A DNA stretch of 64,000 nt, from the NCBI RefSeq assembly GCF_003634575.1, contig NZ_RBLJ01000001.1, forward strand, positions 1,364,001 to 1,428,000, given 5' to 3'. The notes beneath the pieces were generated by a model that searched no databases, was not told where the DNA came from, and saw nothing but the letters and a program-made list of their open reading frames with translations. Shown in pieces: positions 37,839 through 46,990 of the stretch. Source of the DNA: Photorhabdus asymbiotica. Lineage in GTDB: Bacteria > Pseudomonadota > Gammaproteobacteria > Enterobacterales > Enterobacteriaceae. Positions within the stretch are counted from its first letter, which is position 1; every line of letters begins with the position of its first letter. Both the position numbers and the translations under genes were made by a program.

Positions 37839-38296
37839 TTAGCCGTTTACAACGCATAAAAGCATTGCGCGTCAAACGCGCTGAACAACATTTGTCATTA
37901 CAACAAATGAAGCTGCAAACAGCTCATCAGCACCATGAACAAGCCTTGCGAAACGTGCAAAATTACAGTCAGTGGCGAATAGCAGAAGAACAGCGTCTTT
38001 TTAAACTGTGTCAAGGCCAGCCCATTGACCGCAAAGGGCTTGAACGTTGGCAGCAACAAGTTGCTCTGTTGCGCAAAAATGAAGCACAACTGGAGAGGAA
38101 AGCCGCTGAAATACTCGAACAAGTAGAGCTAGAACTCCGCCAATTACAAGAGTGCCAACGCGTATTGCATCACGCACGCCGGCAGCAAGAAAAATTTAAT
38201 GAGTTAGGTCGTCAAGAACAAGAGGCGCTCCGTATCCAAGGTGAATACCAAGAAGAGCTGGAGCAAGAAGAGTTCCACCGCCAAGCAAGAGTATAA
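37835..38296 (+). CDS. yscO: T3SS central stalk protein YscO
   Basis: 153-aa, almost entirely coiled-coil protein, rich in Gln, Glu and Arg, equivalent to FliJ. It sits in the ATPase ring and links it to YscV. The ATG overlaps the yscN stop. Confidence 0.88.
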   Translation: MISRLQRIKALRVKRAEQHLSLQQMKLQTAHQHHEQALRNVQNYSQWRIAEEQRLFKLCQGQPIDRKGLERWQQQVALLRKNEAQLERKAAEILEQVELELRQLQECQRVLHHARRQQEKFNELGRQEQEALRIQGEYQEELEQEEFHRQARV

Positions 38297-38305
38297 ACAG
38301 AGAGT

Positions 38306-39634
38306 ATGAAACCACTGACAGCTATCGGAAAAGGCGTTTCCCCACTCCCAGAATCCCCTGTGGCAGCAGATGCAGACTTGCAACGCCGTTTCGAACAGGC
38401 TATCGCCTCTCACACCACCAACACACGCCAGCCAACAACACGACGGACGGAACAACCGTTAAATGACCCAAAGGCAAACGACAAAACAACGAATTTGTAT
38501 TCCATGGATGACTCAAATGAGGAGCTTTCTTCATTCGATTCCATGCATCTGACAACCGATGACCCGAATATACATGCCTTACCGCAGACATCCCCTAGCA
38601 TACCTTCCTGTTCACACAACAGAGAAGAGAGCTTGGCTAACCCGAATCAGAGAGAAACCTTACCAAAATTTGCTCACCGCCCCATTGAGGCCATCACAGA
38701 GATAAAAGAATCATTGACGTATGAACAAACAAATTTTCTGGCGGCACCAAGTATCCCAGAGCTTCACCTAGACTTAAAGTCAATTAGTATTATGTCTTCT
38801 GCTATACCTAATCCTGATATAACAGCTATTCCTGCACAGAAAAACGCAAATGACGAATTGGTAGCCTACCCAATGACTCAGGCAACGCCTGATCTCCCAG
38901 TGAACCCAGACCTGAAAACGTCATCTGCTCTTGACCTAGAGCCAACTGACATTATGCCCACGGTTGCTTCTCATCCTGACACAACAGCTATTCCTGCACG
39001 AAAAAACACAGGCAATGAGTTGGCATACCGTCAAAACACACAACAAGGAACAATCCTTCGCCAGCAAGAAGACTTAACTTTAGCTATGCCGGTCCGCTAT
39101 TCCAACGAAATCAGAATTAGGGAAGGAAAGACCCTTGCCGAAACTGAGATACATCATTTGTCAGCGTCAAAGCCAAAAGAGTCGGATACTCATCCTTCCT
39201 ACCCTAATGAATCAGACGGCAAAGGGGCCTTCTTCCCACCAACACAACTTCTGCCAGGAGAGCGCATACTCGCTACGATGCAAGCCACTTCAGCCACCGT
39301 TCCTCTTTTAGCAACGCTAATCGATAAATTGAGTGTAGAGATCAGCATCACATTAACACAGCAGCAGCGCCCGACGACATTACATCTGACACTGCCTAAC
39401 CTAGGTGCTCTTGAGATCCAACTCACCAATGAGAATGGCAAACTTCAAATAGAGATTTTGGCAAATCCGACAACCCAACAACTACTGAAGCAGGCACGCT
39501 CTGAACTACTTGAACGCCTACAGCACCTTTACCCAACACAAACTATCGATCTCTCTCTTCCGTCTCAAACGGATAGCGAACATGGTTCACGCCAACGTCG
39601 CAGCATATATGAAGAATGGAAAGATGATGTATGA
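38306..39634 (+). CDS. yscP: T3SS needle-length ruler YscP
   Basis: 442-aa protein with a long, low-complexity Pro/Thr/Ser-rich N-terminal region and a C-terminal substrate-switch domain (TLHLTLPNLGALEIQLTNENGKLQIEI). Two related segments, NPDITAIPAQKNANDELVAY (about residue 174) and DTTAIPARKNTGNELAYR (about 229), show an internal duplication. Ruler length sets needle length in Yersinia, so the repeat is functionally suggestive. It lies between yscO and yscQ. Confidence 0.88.
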   Translation: MKPLTAIGKGVSPLPESPVAADADLQRRFEQAIASHTTNTRQPTTRRTEQPLNDPKANDKTTNLYSMDDSNEELSSFDSMHLTTDDPNIHALPQTSPSIPSCSHNREESLANPNQRETLPKFAHRPIEAITEIKESLTYEQTNFLAAPSIPELHLDLKSISIMSSAIPNPDITAIPAQKNANDELVAYPMTQATPDLPVNPDLKTSSALDLEPTDIMPTVASHPDTTAIPARKNTGNELAYRQNTQQGTILRQQEDLTLAMPVRYSNEIRIREGKTLAETEIHHLSASKPKESDTHPSYPNESDGKGAFFPPTQLLPGERILATMQATSATVPLLATLIDKLSVEISITLTQQQRPTTLHLTLPNLGALEIQLTNENGKLQIEILANPTTQQLLKQARSELLERLQHLYPTQTIDLSLPSQTDSEHGSRQRRSIYEEWKDDV

Positions 39635-40560
39635 ATAGCCTGACCTTACCTAAAGTCTCATTAGAAGAATTGACCTTGCGTCAGACCCTAAGTCATTATC
39701 AGCAACAATTTAGCTGGGTTAATGGTCACCTCTCACTTGATGTCGTCTCCCCTCCCCAAACGCTGGACAGAGTATTGCTGGCCCACTGGAAAGGACATAC
39801 ATTCTCTTTTTATTGCCATGCAGCTGAACTGGCCCTGTGGCTCGCTCCTGATCTGCAACAAGCAGACTTATCCTCACTTCCTCAGGATCTATTACTATCA
39901 TTGCTGGAATACCAGAGTAAGATGCTATCTGATCTATCATGGTCAGCACTACGTACTACATCAGCCCCCTCTTCATCAGCCTGCGTACTACTGCGTTTTG
40001 AGCGACAAGGTGCCACATTACCGCTCTGGTTAACAGAACCCTCTCCCCTACTTGCTATATTGCCCAAACGTCAACCGGGGGAGTACCTGACCATTCCATT
40101 ACTCCTTTCTTTACAATGGGGAGCGATAAACCTGACCTTAAACGAATTTCGCACCTTGGAATCCGGGGATGTATTGCTACTGCCTCCCCAACAGCAACCA
40201 GATACTCCTCTGTTAGGGTATCTGGAAGGACACCCTTGGGCCTACTTTAAATACCATGAACATAAACTGGAGTTAATCACTATGCATACACTCTCTTCTG
40301 ACAGTCCCAACAGCACTTCACCAGTACCGGACTTAAACAGCTTAGAGATTCATGTTAGTTTTGAAGTAGGTCGCCAGACTCTGGATTTACATACACTCAC
40401 TAGTCTACAACCCGGTTCATTACTCGATCTTGGCGTCCCGCCAGATGGTGAAGTACGTATTCTCGTCAATCAAAAGTGTCTCGGCTCAGGGCGGCTGGTG
40501 GATATTCAGGGACGCCTGGGAGTCAGAGTTGAACGCCTTGCTATGGAGAAAGAATCATGA
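39631..40560 (+). CDS. yscQ: T3SS sorting-platform / C-ring protein YscQ
   Basis: 309-aa SpoA-domain protein. The C-terminal part LEIHVSFEVGRQTLDLHTL and GEVRILVNQKCLGSGRLVDI is the conserved SpoA2 fold. YscQ commonly has an internal start making a short C-terminal form. An ATG near codon 210 (40282) or a later GTG could serve here; I did not see a decisive ribosome site. It overlaps both neighbours by 4 bp. Confidence 0.92.
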   Translation: MNSLTLPKVSLEELTLRQTLSHYQQQFSWVNGHLSLDVVSPPQTLDRVLLAHWKGHTFSFYCHAAELALWLAPDLQQADLSSLPQDLLLSLLEYQSKMLSDLSWSALRTTSAPSSSACVLLRFERQGATLPLWLTEPSPLLAILPKRQPGEYLTIPLLLSLQWGAINLTLNEFRTLESGDVLLLPPQQQPDTPLLGYLEGHPWAYFKYHEHKLELITMHTLSSDSPNSTSPVPDLNSLEIHVSFEVGRQTLDLHTLTSLQPGSLLDLGVPPDGEVRILVNQKCLGSGRLVDIQGRLGVRVERLAMEKES

Positions 40561-41210
40561 TCCAGCTACCGAACGAGCTGGACCTCATCATCGGGCTTGC
40601 TCTACTCTCTCTGCTTCCCTTTATTGCAGTGATGGCTACCTCTTTTCTCAAACTGGCTGTGGTATTTTCCTTACTGCGTAACGCCTTGGGAGTACAACAA
40701 ATCCCGCCCAACATGGCTATGTATGGGTTAGCAATTATCCTCACAATCTATGTGATGGCTCCGGTAGGTTTCGCTACTCAGGATTACCTGCGTCAAAATG
40801 AAGTTTCATTCAGCAATGCACAATCAGTAGAAAAATTCCTGGAAGAAGGCATGGCACCTTACCGGAACTTTCTAAAACAACATATTAAGTCCAGTGAACG
40901 AACTTTTTTTATCGATAGCACCCGACAAATTTGGCCAAGCCAGTATGCGAACCGGCTGGAGCCAGATAGTTTGTTAATCTTACTACCAGCCTTTACGGTC
41001 AGTGAATTAACCCGGGCATTTGAAATTGGGTTTCTTCTTTATTTGCCATTTATTGCAATCGATCTCATTATTTCTAACATTCTGCTCGCAATGGGGATGA
41101 TGATGGTCTCTCCTATGACCATTTCCCTCCCTTTCAAGTTACTACTATTTGTCTTGCTTGATGGCTGGACACGCCTGACACATGGCCTTGTCATCAGTTA
41201 TGGAAGTTAA
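40557..41210 (+). CDS. yscR: T3SS export apparatus protein YscR
   Basis: 217-aa FliP-family membrane protein with four helices. LPFIAVMATSFLKLAVVFSLLRNALGVQQIPPNM and FLLYLPFIAIDLIISNILLAMGM are family hallmarks. It forms the core of the export gate with YscS and YscT. Confidence 0.97.
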   Translation: MIQLPNELDLIIGLALLSLLPFIAVMATSFLKLAVVFSLLRNALGVQQIPPNMAMYGLAIILTIYVMAPVGFATQDYLRQNEVSFSNAQSVEKFLEEGMAPYRNFLKQHIKSSERTFFIDSTRQIWPSQYANRLEPDSLLILLPAFTVSELTRAFEIGFLLYLPFIAIDLIISNILLAMGMMMVSPMTISLPFKLLLFVLLDGWTRLTHGLVISYGS

Positions 41211-41212
41211 AT

Positions 41213-41479
41213 ATGAGTAATGCTGATATTTTACATTTCACCAGCCAATCCCTCTGGTTAGTGTTAATCCTTTCCCTGCCACCTGTATTGATGGCTGCCG
41301 TGGTGGGAACATTGGTTTCTCTGATCCAGGCACTCACCCAAATACAAGAACAAACACTGGGCTTTGTCATCAAATTAATTGCGGTTATTATCACCCTGTT
41401 TGCCACTGCTACCTGGCTTGGCAATGAACTCTATAGTTTCGCCAATATGGCCTTTTCCAAGGTGCCTCTGATCAAATGA
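41213..41479 (+). CDS. yscS: T3SS export apparatus protein YscS
   Basis: 88-aa FliQ-family protein with two helices (LWLVLILSLPPVLMAAVVGTLVSL and FVIKLIAVIITLFATATW) and the conserved ALTQIQEQTL loop. It lies two bases after yscR and overlaps yscT by 4 bp. Confidence 0.96.
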   Translation: MSNADILHFTSQSLWLVLILSLPPVLMAAVVGTLVSLIQALTQIQEQTLGFVIKLIAVIITLFATATWLGNELYSFANMAFSKVPLIK

Positions 41480-42264
41480 CACTACAAGAGTTCCAGCAAC
41501 ACATACTTGCTTATACCCTGCTGTTACCACGCATTATGAGCTGTTTTGTGATATTTCCTGTCCTCAGCAAACAGATGCTGGGAGGGGGAATGATTCGCAA
41601 CGGTGTGGCCTGCTCATTGGCTCTTTATGCTTATCCAACAGTGGCAAATAATCCACTACCCACATTCGGCAGCCTGGAATTGATGCTATTGCTTGGTAAG
41701 GAAGTTCTGCTTGGCCTATTAATTGGCTTTATCGCTTCTATCCCATTTTGGGCCATGGAAGCAACGGGTTTTATCGTAGATAACCAGCGGGGGGCAACCA
41801 TGGCTTCAGTACTTAATCCTTCACTGGGAAGCCAAACCTCGCCTACTGGTCTGTTATTAACTCAAACCCTGATAACTCTTTTTTTCTCCGGCGGCGCTTT
41901 TCTTAGTCTACTTGGTGCCTTATTTCAGAGTTATAACAGTTGGCCGGTAACTCAGTTTTTCCCCACAATTACCAATCAATGGATCAGTTTTTTCTACGGT
42001 CAGTTCAGCTACCTATTGCAACTATGTGCCCTAATGGCTGCCCCCTTGTTGATAGCCATGTTTCTGGCAGAATTTGGATTAGCACTGATTAGCCGTTTTG
42101 CTCCTTCTCTCAACGTCTTCGTGTTAGCAATGCCGATCAAGAGCGCAATCGCCAGCTTGTTACTGGTTATCTATATCCAGTTACTGATGCACTATGCCTA
42201 TGATAAGGTGTTGTTAATATTCTCCCCTCTACACATGTTAACCCCTATCCTGGAGGCCCCATGA
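41476..42264 (+). CDS. yscT: T3SS export apparatus protein YscT
   Basis: 262-aa FliR-family membrane protein with six or so helices. GFIASIPFWAMEATGFIVDNQRG is a family signature. It joins the YscR-S export gate. It overlaps yscU by 4 bp. Confidence 0.96.
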   Translation: MTLQEFQQHILAYTLLLPRIMSCFVIFPVLSKQMLGGGMIRNGVACSLALYAYPTVANNPLPTFGSLELMLLLGKEVLLGLLIGFIASIPFWAMEATGFIVDNQRGATMASVLNPSLGSQTSPTGLLLTQTLITLFFSGGAFLSLLGALFQSYNSWPVTQFFPTITNQWISFFYGQFSYLLQLCALMAAPLLIAMFLAEFGLALISRFAPSLNVFVLAMPIKSAIASLLLVIYIQLLMHYAYDKVLLIFSPLHMLTPILEAP

Positions 42265-43313
42265 GTGGAGAGAAGACTGAAAAACCTACCCCCAAGAAAC
42301 TCAGAGATGCCCGCAAGAAGGGCCAGGTAACTAAGAGTACAGAAATAGTCTCTACCTCCTTAATCTTGGGGCTGGTTGGTATGATAATGGTTATGTCTGA
42401 TTACTATTTGGAACATCTGAGTAAACTGATGTTGATCCCAGCTAACCTACTGGAAAAGCCGTTCCCTCAAGCTCTCAATCACGTCGTTGAAAACCTGATG
42501 CAGGAACTGGTCTACCTCTGCCTGCCAATTCTGAGCGTTTCCGTTTTACTATCGCTGGCATCACACTTCGCTCAATACGGTTTCCTGCTAAGTGGGCATT
42601 CAATCAAGCCTGATATCAAAAAAATCAACCCTGTTGAAGGTGCTAAAAGAATTTTTTCTATCAAAAGTTTGGTGGAGTTCATCAAATCGATACTTAAGGT
42701 AGGTCTACTCTGCACCCTAATCTGGGTTACTCTGGAAGGCAATCTACAGGGGCTACTAAATCTACCGGAATGTGGGTCAAGATGTATTATTCCTGTACTT
42801 GGTATGATGCTAACCCAGTTAATGACTGTATGCGGTATCGGATTTATTATTATTTCTATCGCCGATTATGCTTTTGAACACTACCAACATATCAAGCAGC
42901 TTAGGATGAGCAAAGACGAAATTAAACGGGAATATAAAGAAAGTGAAGGCAGTCCAGAAATCAAAAGCAAACGACGCCAATTCCATCAAGAATTACAATC
43001 AAGCAATATGCGCGCCAGCGTCAAGAATTCATCAGTGATCGTTGCCAACCCAACCCACATTGCCGTTGGTATCCGTTATAAGAAAGGCGAAACCCCACTG
43101 CCTCTTATCACGCTTAAGTTCACCGACGCACAGGCCCTACAAGTTCGACGCATTGCTGAAGAAGAAGGCATCCCGGTGTTACAGCGAATTCCTCTCGCCA
43201 GAGCACTTTATCAAGATGGTCTCATCGACCACTATATTCCTGCTGATCTTATCCAAGCCACCGCAGAGGTTTTACGTTGGTTAGATCAATGGCAGGATCG
43301 TTCTCCTGAATGA
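42261..43313 (+). CDS. yscU: T3SS substrate-switch protein YscU
   Basis: 350-aa FlhB-family protein. It starts MSGEKTEKPTPKKLRDARKKGQV and has four helices in the first half. The cytosolic domain carries the autocleavage motif NPTH in VIVANPTHIAVG at about residue 263. Cleavage permits the switch from needle to translocator export. Last gene of yscN-U. Confidence 0.97.
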   Translation: MSGEKTEKPTPKKLRDARKKGQVTKSTEIVSTSLILGLVGMIMVMSDYYLEHLSKLMLIPANLLEKPFPQALNHVVENLMQELVYLCLPILSVSVLLSLASHFAQYGFLLSGHSIKPDIKKINPVEGAKRIFSIKSLVEFIKSILKVGLLCTLIWVTLEGNLQGLLNLPECGSRCIIPVLGMMLTQLMTVCGIGFIIISIADYAFEHYQHIKQLRMSKDEIKREYKESEGSPEIKSKRRQFHQELQSSNMRASVKNSSVIVANPTHIAVGIRYKKGETPLPLITLKFTDAQALQVRRIAEEEGIPVLQRIPLARALYQDGLIDHYIPADLIQATAEVLRWLDQWQDRSPE

Positions 43314-43387
43314 TAACCTTCTCCATATATTAACTTTTTGAGATACAAAACCGCACCATGTTGATAACCCCACAGGCAAACATTCAC

Positions 43388-43514
43388 TATACCCTTCATC
43401 CTTCAAGTTGCTGCTTTGTTGGCTGCTTTCACGCACCCCAGTCACATAGTTATCTATGCTCTTGGGGATTCGTTCACTTGCCGCCTCGCTGCAACTCGAA
43501 ATCTATTGGGTATA
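43388..43514 (-). repeat. ERIC-type repeat, copy 4 (127 bp)
   Basis: Full length, in the same orientation as copy 3 and about 97% identical to it by eye. It sits 75 bp after yscU. Confidence 0.95.
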
Positions 43515-43607
43515 TGTTTTAGTCATCGCCGGCAGCTCTTTATTTAAGGTTTGTCCAACTTATCGCTTGTTGGACCACCTTTCTTTTAAGTGACGAAGCA
43601 ACTTGAT

Positions 43608-43657
43608 AAAAACCCGACTAATTACGTAAAACGATTTGCGAGTCCTTGCATTAGTAT
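43608..43657 (+). promoter_or_regulatory. Candidate ExsA-dependent promoter of the effector gene
   Basis: AAAAACCCGAC (43608-43618), 6 nt, CGTAA in place of TnnnA, 22 nt, TAGTAT (43652-43657). It is one mismatch weaker than the best sites. The leader would be about 25 nt. Confidence 0.6.
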
Positions 43658-43688
43658 CTTCCTAAAATTCTTTCGGAGAATATTTAAA

Positions 43689-45719
43689 ATGCAAATTCAC
43701 ATTAATCCTTTAAAAATTTCTTCTCCTGATTATGAAGCAACAAAAAGTCATTCATCCCCAACAAACGTTACCAAAGATCCCATAGTTCAAAGTCTCACTA
43801 GTACTTTGAAGAGTGCAGTGGCTACTTTACGTCTCCCAACAGAACCGGCCATTCGCAACCAAATCCAGTCCCCAACGGCACAGGGTAATGCCACAGTTAT
43901 GGCAGAAGGTGCTGGAAAACGAAACATTACGTTAAAACAATTTGAAAATGGTAGTGTCAGCCTGGAGTTAAATCGCCCCCCCTTAACTAGCCTGGTACTC
44001 AGTGGTGGAGGCGCTAAAGGTGCCGCCTACCCCGGCGCTATTAAAGCATTAGAAGAACAAGGAATGCTAAACGGCATCCGCACCATGTCAGGTTCTTCTG
44101 CGGGCGGGATCACTGCCGCATTATTGGCTTCTGGTATGGATGCAGCGGGCTTTAAAAAACTCTCTGATGACATGGACCTAATTTCCTTGCTAGATAAACC
44201 CAACAGCAAAGCACAATTAAATCCGCCCCCTATCACCCGTTCCGGAAAAAAGTTTGCTGGTCCTTTTGGTGCGGTAGGGAAACTAGTTGACCTGCTTTAT
44301 AAGTTGCTTCCGCGTATACAGTCCAAGGCGGTACCACTGGAAAAAGTTATCCGCCAGGAATCCGCTAAATCGATGTTAAAACAGATAGCAGCCCATCCAG
44401 AACTTTCCAATAAACCTGACATTATGTCCATCCGCGATCGACTCAACAACGGAGGTGGAGTGACATTTAAGGATTTGGATATTCTGAGTAAACACATTCC
44501 CGAGATAAAAGCATTAAACATTACCGGAACCGCAATGTTTGATGGCAAGCCACAAATGGTCGTCTTCAGCTCAACACTCACTCCTTACATGGAAATTGCG
44601 CGGGCTGCCCATATTTCAGGCTCTTTCCCTATCGTATTTTCTAAACCTGAAGAACACAGCCAACCTTTCCAGTCAGAACAAGAAATTACCCACTTCCAGG
44701 ACGGGGGAGTGATGCTAAACGTGCCTGTCCCTGAAATGATTAATCCACATCATCAACACTCCCCTATTCGGCAAAATGACAATCTGATCTTGGAATTTGA
44801 AGGAGAGAAGGTAAAAGTACCTGCCAAAGGTAATCTTGGTTCGGCAATAGTAGATTGGATCGTAGGTGCACCTGTCACTGCCAGGAGCGCATTACAGACC
44901 AATGAGCTGAAAACATACAAAGAACAAATAGTCACAGTCCCTTTAAAAACAGAGATGGGTGATTTCAGCGATACGCTCAGCGGTACGTTGAATTTCACCA
45001 TGAGCGGGGAAATCAAAAACCAGCTACAAGAAAAGCTAGACTCCGCTGTCACAGAGCACTTGCAGAATCGGCAACAACAAACCGAACATCACCGTTTTGA
45101 TAACCTGGAACAAGCGTTACTCTCTCTGGATGATGAAATGTTCTCTGCTGTTGCGACACAATCCAAGGAATCAACCTCAAACATTGCTCAATTCCGTACT
45201 GAAGCCCGGGAAGCGCTGTCTGAATTAGCTGCTGCGATTATCAGTGAAGAGAACGATAATACGTTAACCATAACTCCATTCATGCAATCTGCATTGCAGA
45301 AGCTGGATGCCTTAGCGACAACCCCTGAACGTAAGGCATGGATTGCTGGAGAATTGAATCAGAGTGATAACCCAATATTCCAGCGATTACTCAGCGCCAG
45401 TGCCGGAAAAAAAATTGACTCATCTGTATTAGGACAAGCACTGACAGAAGCAAGACGCAGAGATATCGCCAATATTGCGTTGAATATTACACGTGAAGTC
45501 GTTTATCCATCATTATTCCGGATGGGACAACCTGCCTCTAACATCGCACTACTACGTAAAGTCGAACACAGCCTTGCCAGAGCAACAACCGCCGAGCAAG
45601 TCAACCAGGCACTGACAGAGCTGGCGGACAATTATGGCGCAAGAATGAAACCTTGGAAAAAACCGTTCTCTTCAACAACAGTAGAACTGGCTAAGGCTTG
45701 GATGATCAAAACAGCATAG
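43689..45719 (+). CDS. lopU: ExoU-like patatin phospholipase T3SS effector (LopU)
   Basis: 676 aa from the ATG at 43689 (CGGAGAATATTTAAA upstream); P. aeruginosa ExoU is 687 aa. The patatin domain has the oxyanion loop VLSGGGAKGAAYPG, the nucleophile Ser137 in GSSAG and the dyad Asp338 in DGG. ITLKQFENG, the C-terminal membrane-binding region and the end SSTTVELAKAW also follow ExoU closely. ExoU is a ubiquitin-activated A2-type phospholipase that lyses host membranes after injection. The N-terminal roughly 75 residues are the secretion and chaperone-binding region and differ most. A chaperone gene follows at once. An ExoU-like effector called LopU is known to me from P. asymbiotica-type strains. 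Confidence 0.93.
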   Translation: MQIHINPLKISSPDYEATKSHSSPTNVTKDPIVQSLTSTLKSAVATLRLPTEPAIRNQIQSPTAQGNATVMAEGAGKRNITLKQFENGSVSLELNRPPLTSLVLSGGGAKGAAYPGAIKALEEQGMLNGIRTMSGSSAGGITAALLASGMDAAGFKKLSDDMDLISLLDKPNSKAQLNPPPITRSGKKFAGPFGAVGKLVDLLYKLLPRIQSKAVPLEKVIRQESAKSMLKQIAAHPELSNKPDIMSIRDRLNNGGGVTFKDLDILSKHIPEIKALNITGTAMFDGKPQMVVFSSTLTPYMEIARAAHISGSFPIVFSKPEEHSQPFQSEQEITHFQDGGVMLNVPVPEMINPHHQHSPIRQNDNLILEFEGEKVKVPAKGNLGSAIVDWIVGAPVTARSALQTNELKTYKEQIVTVPLKTEMGDFSDTLSGTLNFTMSGEIKNQLQEKLDSAVTEHLQNRQQQTEHHRFDNLEQALLSLDDEMFSAVATQSKESTSNIAQFRTEAREALSELAAAIISEENDNTLTITPFMQSALQKLDALATTPERKAWIAGELNQSDNPIFQRLLSASAGKKIDSSVLGQALTEARRRDIANIALNITREVVYPSLFRMGQPASNIALLRKVEHSLARATTAEQVNQALTELADNYGARMKPWKKPFSSTTVELAKAWMIKTA

Positions 45720-45728
45720 GAATAGAAT

Positions 45729-46127
45729 ATGTTACAAGAATGGTTAAAAAAATATCAACTGGAGTTGCCTTTAGCAGGAGAGACACTGCGCATTAAAAAC
45801 AAGCAAGGTCCCGATGTGTTGCTAGAAAGATTTGATGAGAATTATTTACTGGCAGTCAAATTGGGCGATTATCCAGGTAAAGTTCTGCAAGGCGTCATGC
45901 TGCAATTATTGCAAGTGAATAATCCTTTTTCAGCTTTATACCCTGCACGGCTAACTGCTGATGTTGCTGGGGATTTACTGCTATGGTTACCGCTTTCCAC
46001 AGAAGCAACAGCAGACGAATGTGATTCTGCTTATCATAAATTACTTGATGGTCATCAAGCCCTAAGTCCTATGCTAAATCCGCCTGACGATGACATCACT
46101 AAACCTTCAGAAATGATGTTTGTTTAA
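45729..46127 (+). CDS. SpcU-like chaperone of the ExoU-type effector
   Basis: 132-aa, acidic class I T3SS chaperone. The fold pattern is typical: a first helix MLQEWLKKYQLELPL, beta strands around VLLERFDENYLLAVKL, and a C-terminal acidic tail. Size and position, 9 bp after the effector gene, match SpcU after exoU. Expected to keep the effector's N-terminus export-competent. Confidence 0.85.
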   Translation: MLQEWLKKYQLELPLAGETLRIKNKQGPDVLLERFDENYLLAVKLGDYPGKVLQGVMLQLLQVNNPFSALYPARLTADVAGDLLLWLPLSTEATADECDSAYHKLLDGHQALSPMLNPPDDDITKPSEMMFV

Positions 46128-46990
46128 CGTAATAAGTGCAGCATTGAGCATTGGTATAAACATCTCCCAGTGTTCAATGCAAACAAAAACACCTCAGGCT
46201 CACGTCTCATCATCATGACCAAACTGCATTCAAATAAATTTATGATAAATAAAAATCACTGATGATGGATCAATATCCGTTAAACGATATTAAAATAAAC
46301 AATTCAATGTAGTCAGGTTGATTTCTTCTTTTTATCGATTGATCAAATTGTTCAAACCAGATTTGAATTTCTTATCAAGTGATCTACTATTATGCGAAGA
46401 CCATTTGAACTATTAGATTTCATTTCATATTGATTTCTATACTTTTAATCAATTAATATTCAGGGGTTCATTACAATAATTGACGTATTCTGAACCATCC
46501 ATACATTACTTGAATAATAAGGGAGAAAATTTAAGTTTGGATAAAAATATTGATTCATGACTCACTGCCTATCACATTAGGTTATTTACTCTGTTGTTTG
46601 TAATAACAGCATGAATATGAACGGTGCTTACTATTCATTCATAAGCATGTCATTCACAAGCATGGTCTGCGACAATTACACTTACTGGGATAGACTTTAA
46701 GAATGCAAAATCGACAGGTACTTGTTATTATGCAAAAAAATTTATCACTTTTCATCTGTCGTTTATAAAACGTGAAAATAATACTATTATTCAGACAGGG
46801 ATAATGTACCTGCCAGAAGAAAAACATTTTAATCAAAAGGCGTTACAACTCACCATCCAGTTAAGTACTTAAAATTATTCTTCCTGTCTATTGCAGGTAG
46901 TAAAACCAAACAAAACATATATTTAATATCAATAAGAATAACGCTATTTATATTTTTTTAAGACAACATCAATAGATCCAGGACAATAAA
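46128..46990. other. Long gene-free stretch upstream of exsA
   Basis: This 863-bp AT-rich gap should contain the exsA promoter. An inverted repeat (GCATTGA near 46144 with TCAATGC near 46173) just after the chaperone may end that operon. I found no ExsA-type site with correct spacing before exsA and no credible gene; a 60-codon minus-strand frame at 46654-46836 lacks support. Confidence 0.55.

Larger units (their letters stand above)
43314..43688. other. Gap between yscU and the effector gene
   Basis: This 375-bp gap holds an ERIC and a candidate ExsA promoter, both listed separately, and no gene. It marks the junction between the core apparatus and the effector locus. Confidence 0.7.

Noticed and set aside
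46654-46836. 60-codon minus-strand frame upstream of exsA
   Set aside because: No ribosome site and low-complexity AT-rich sequence.
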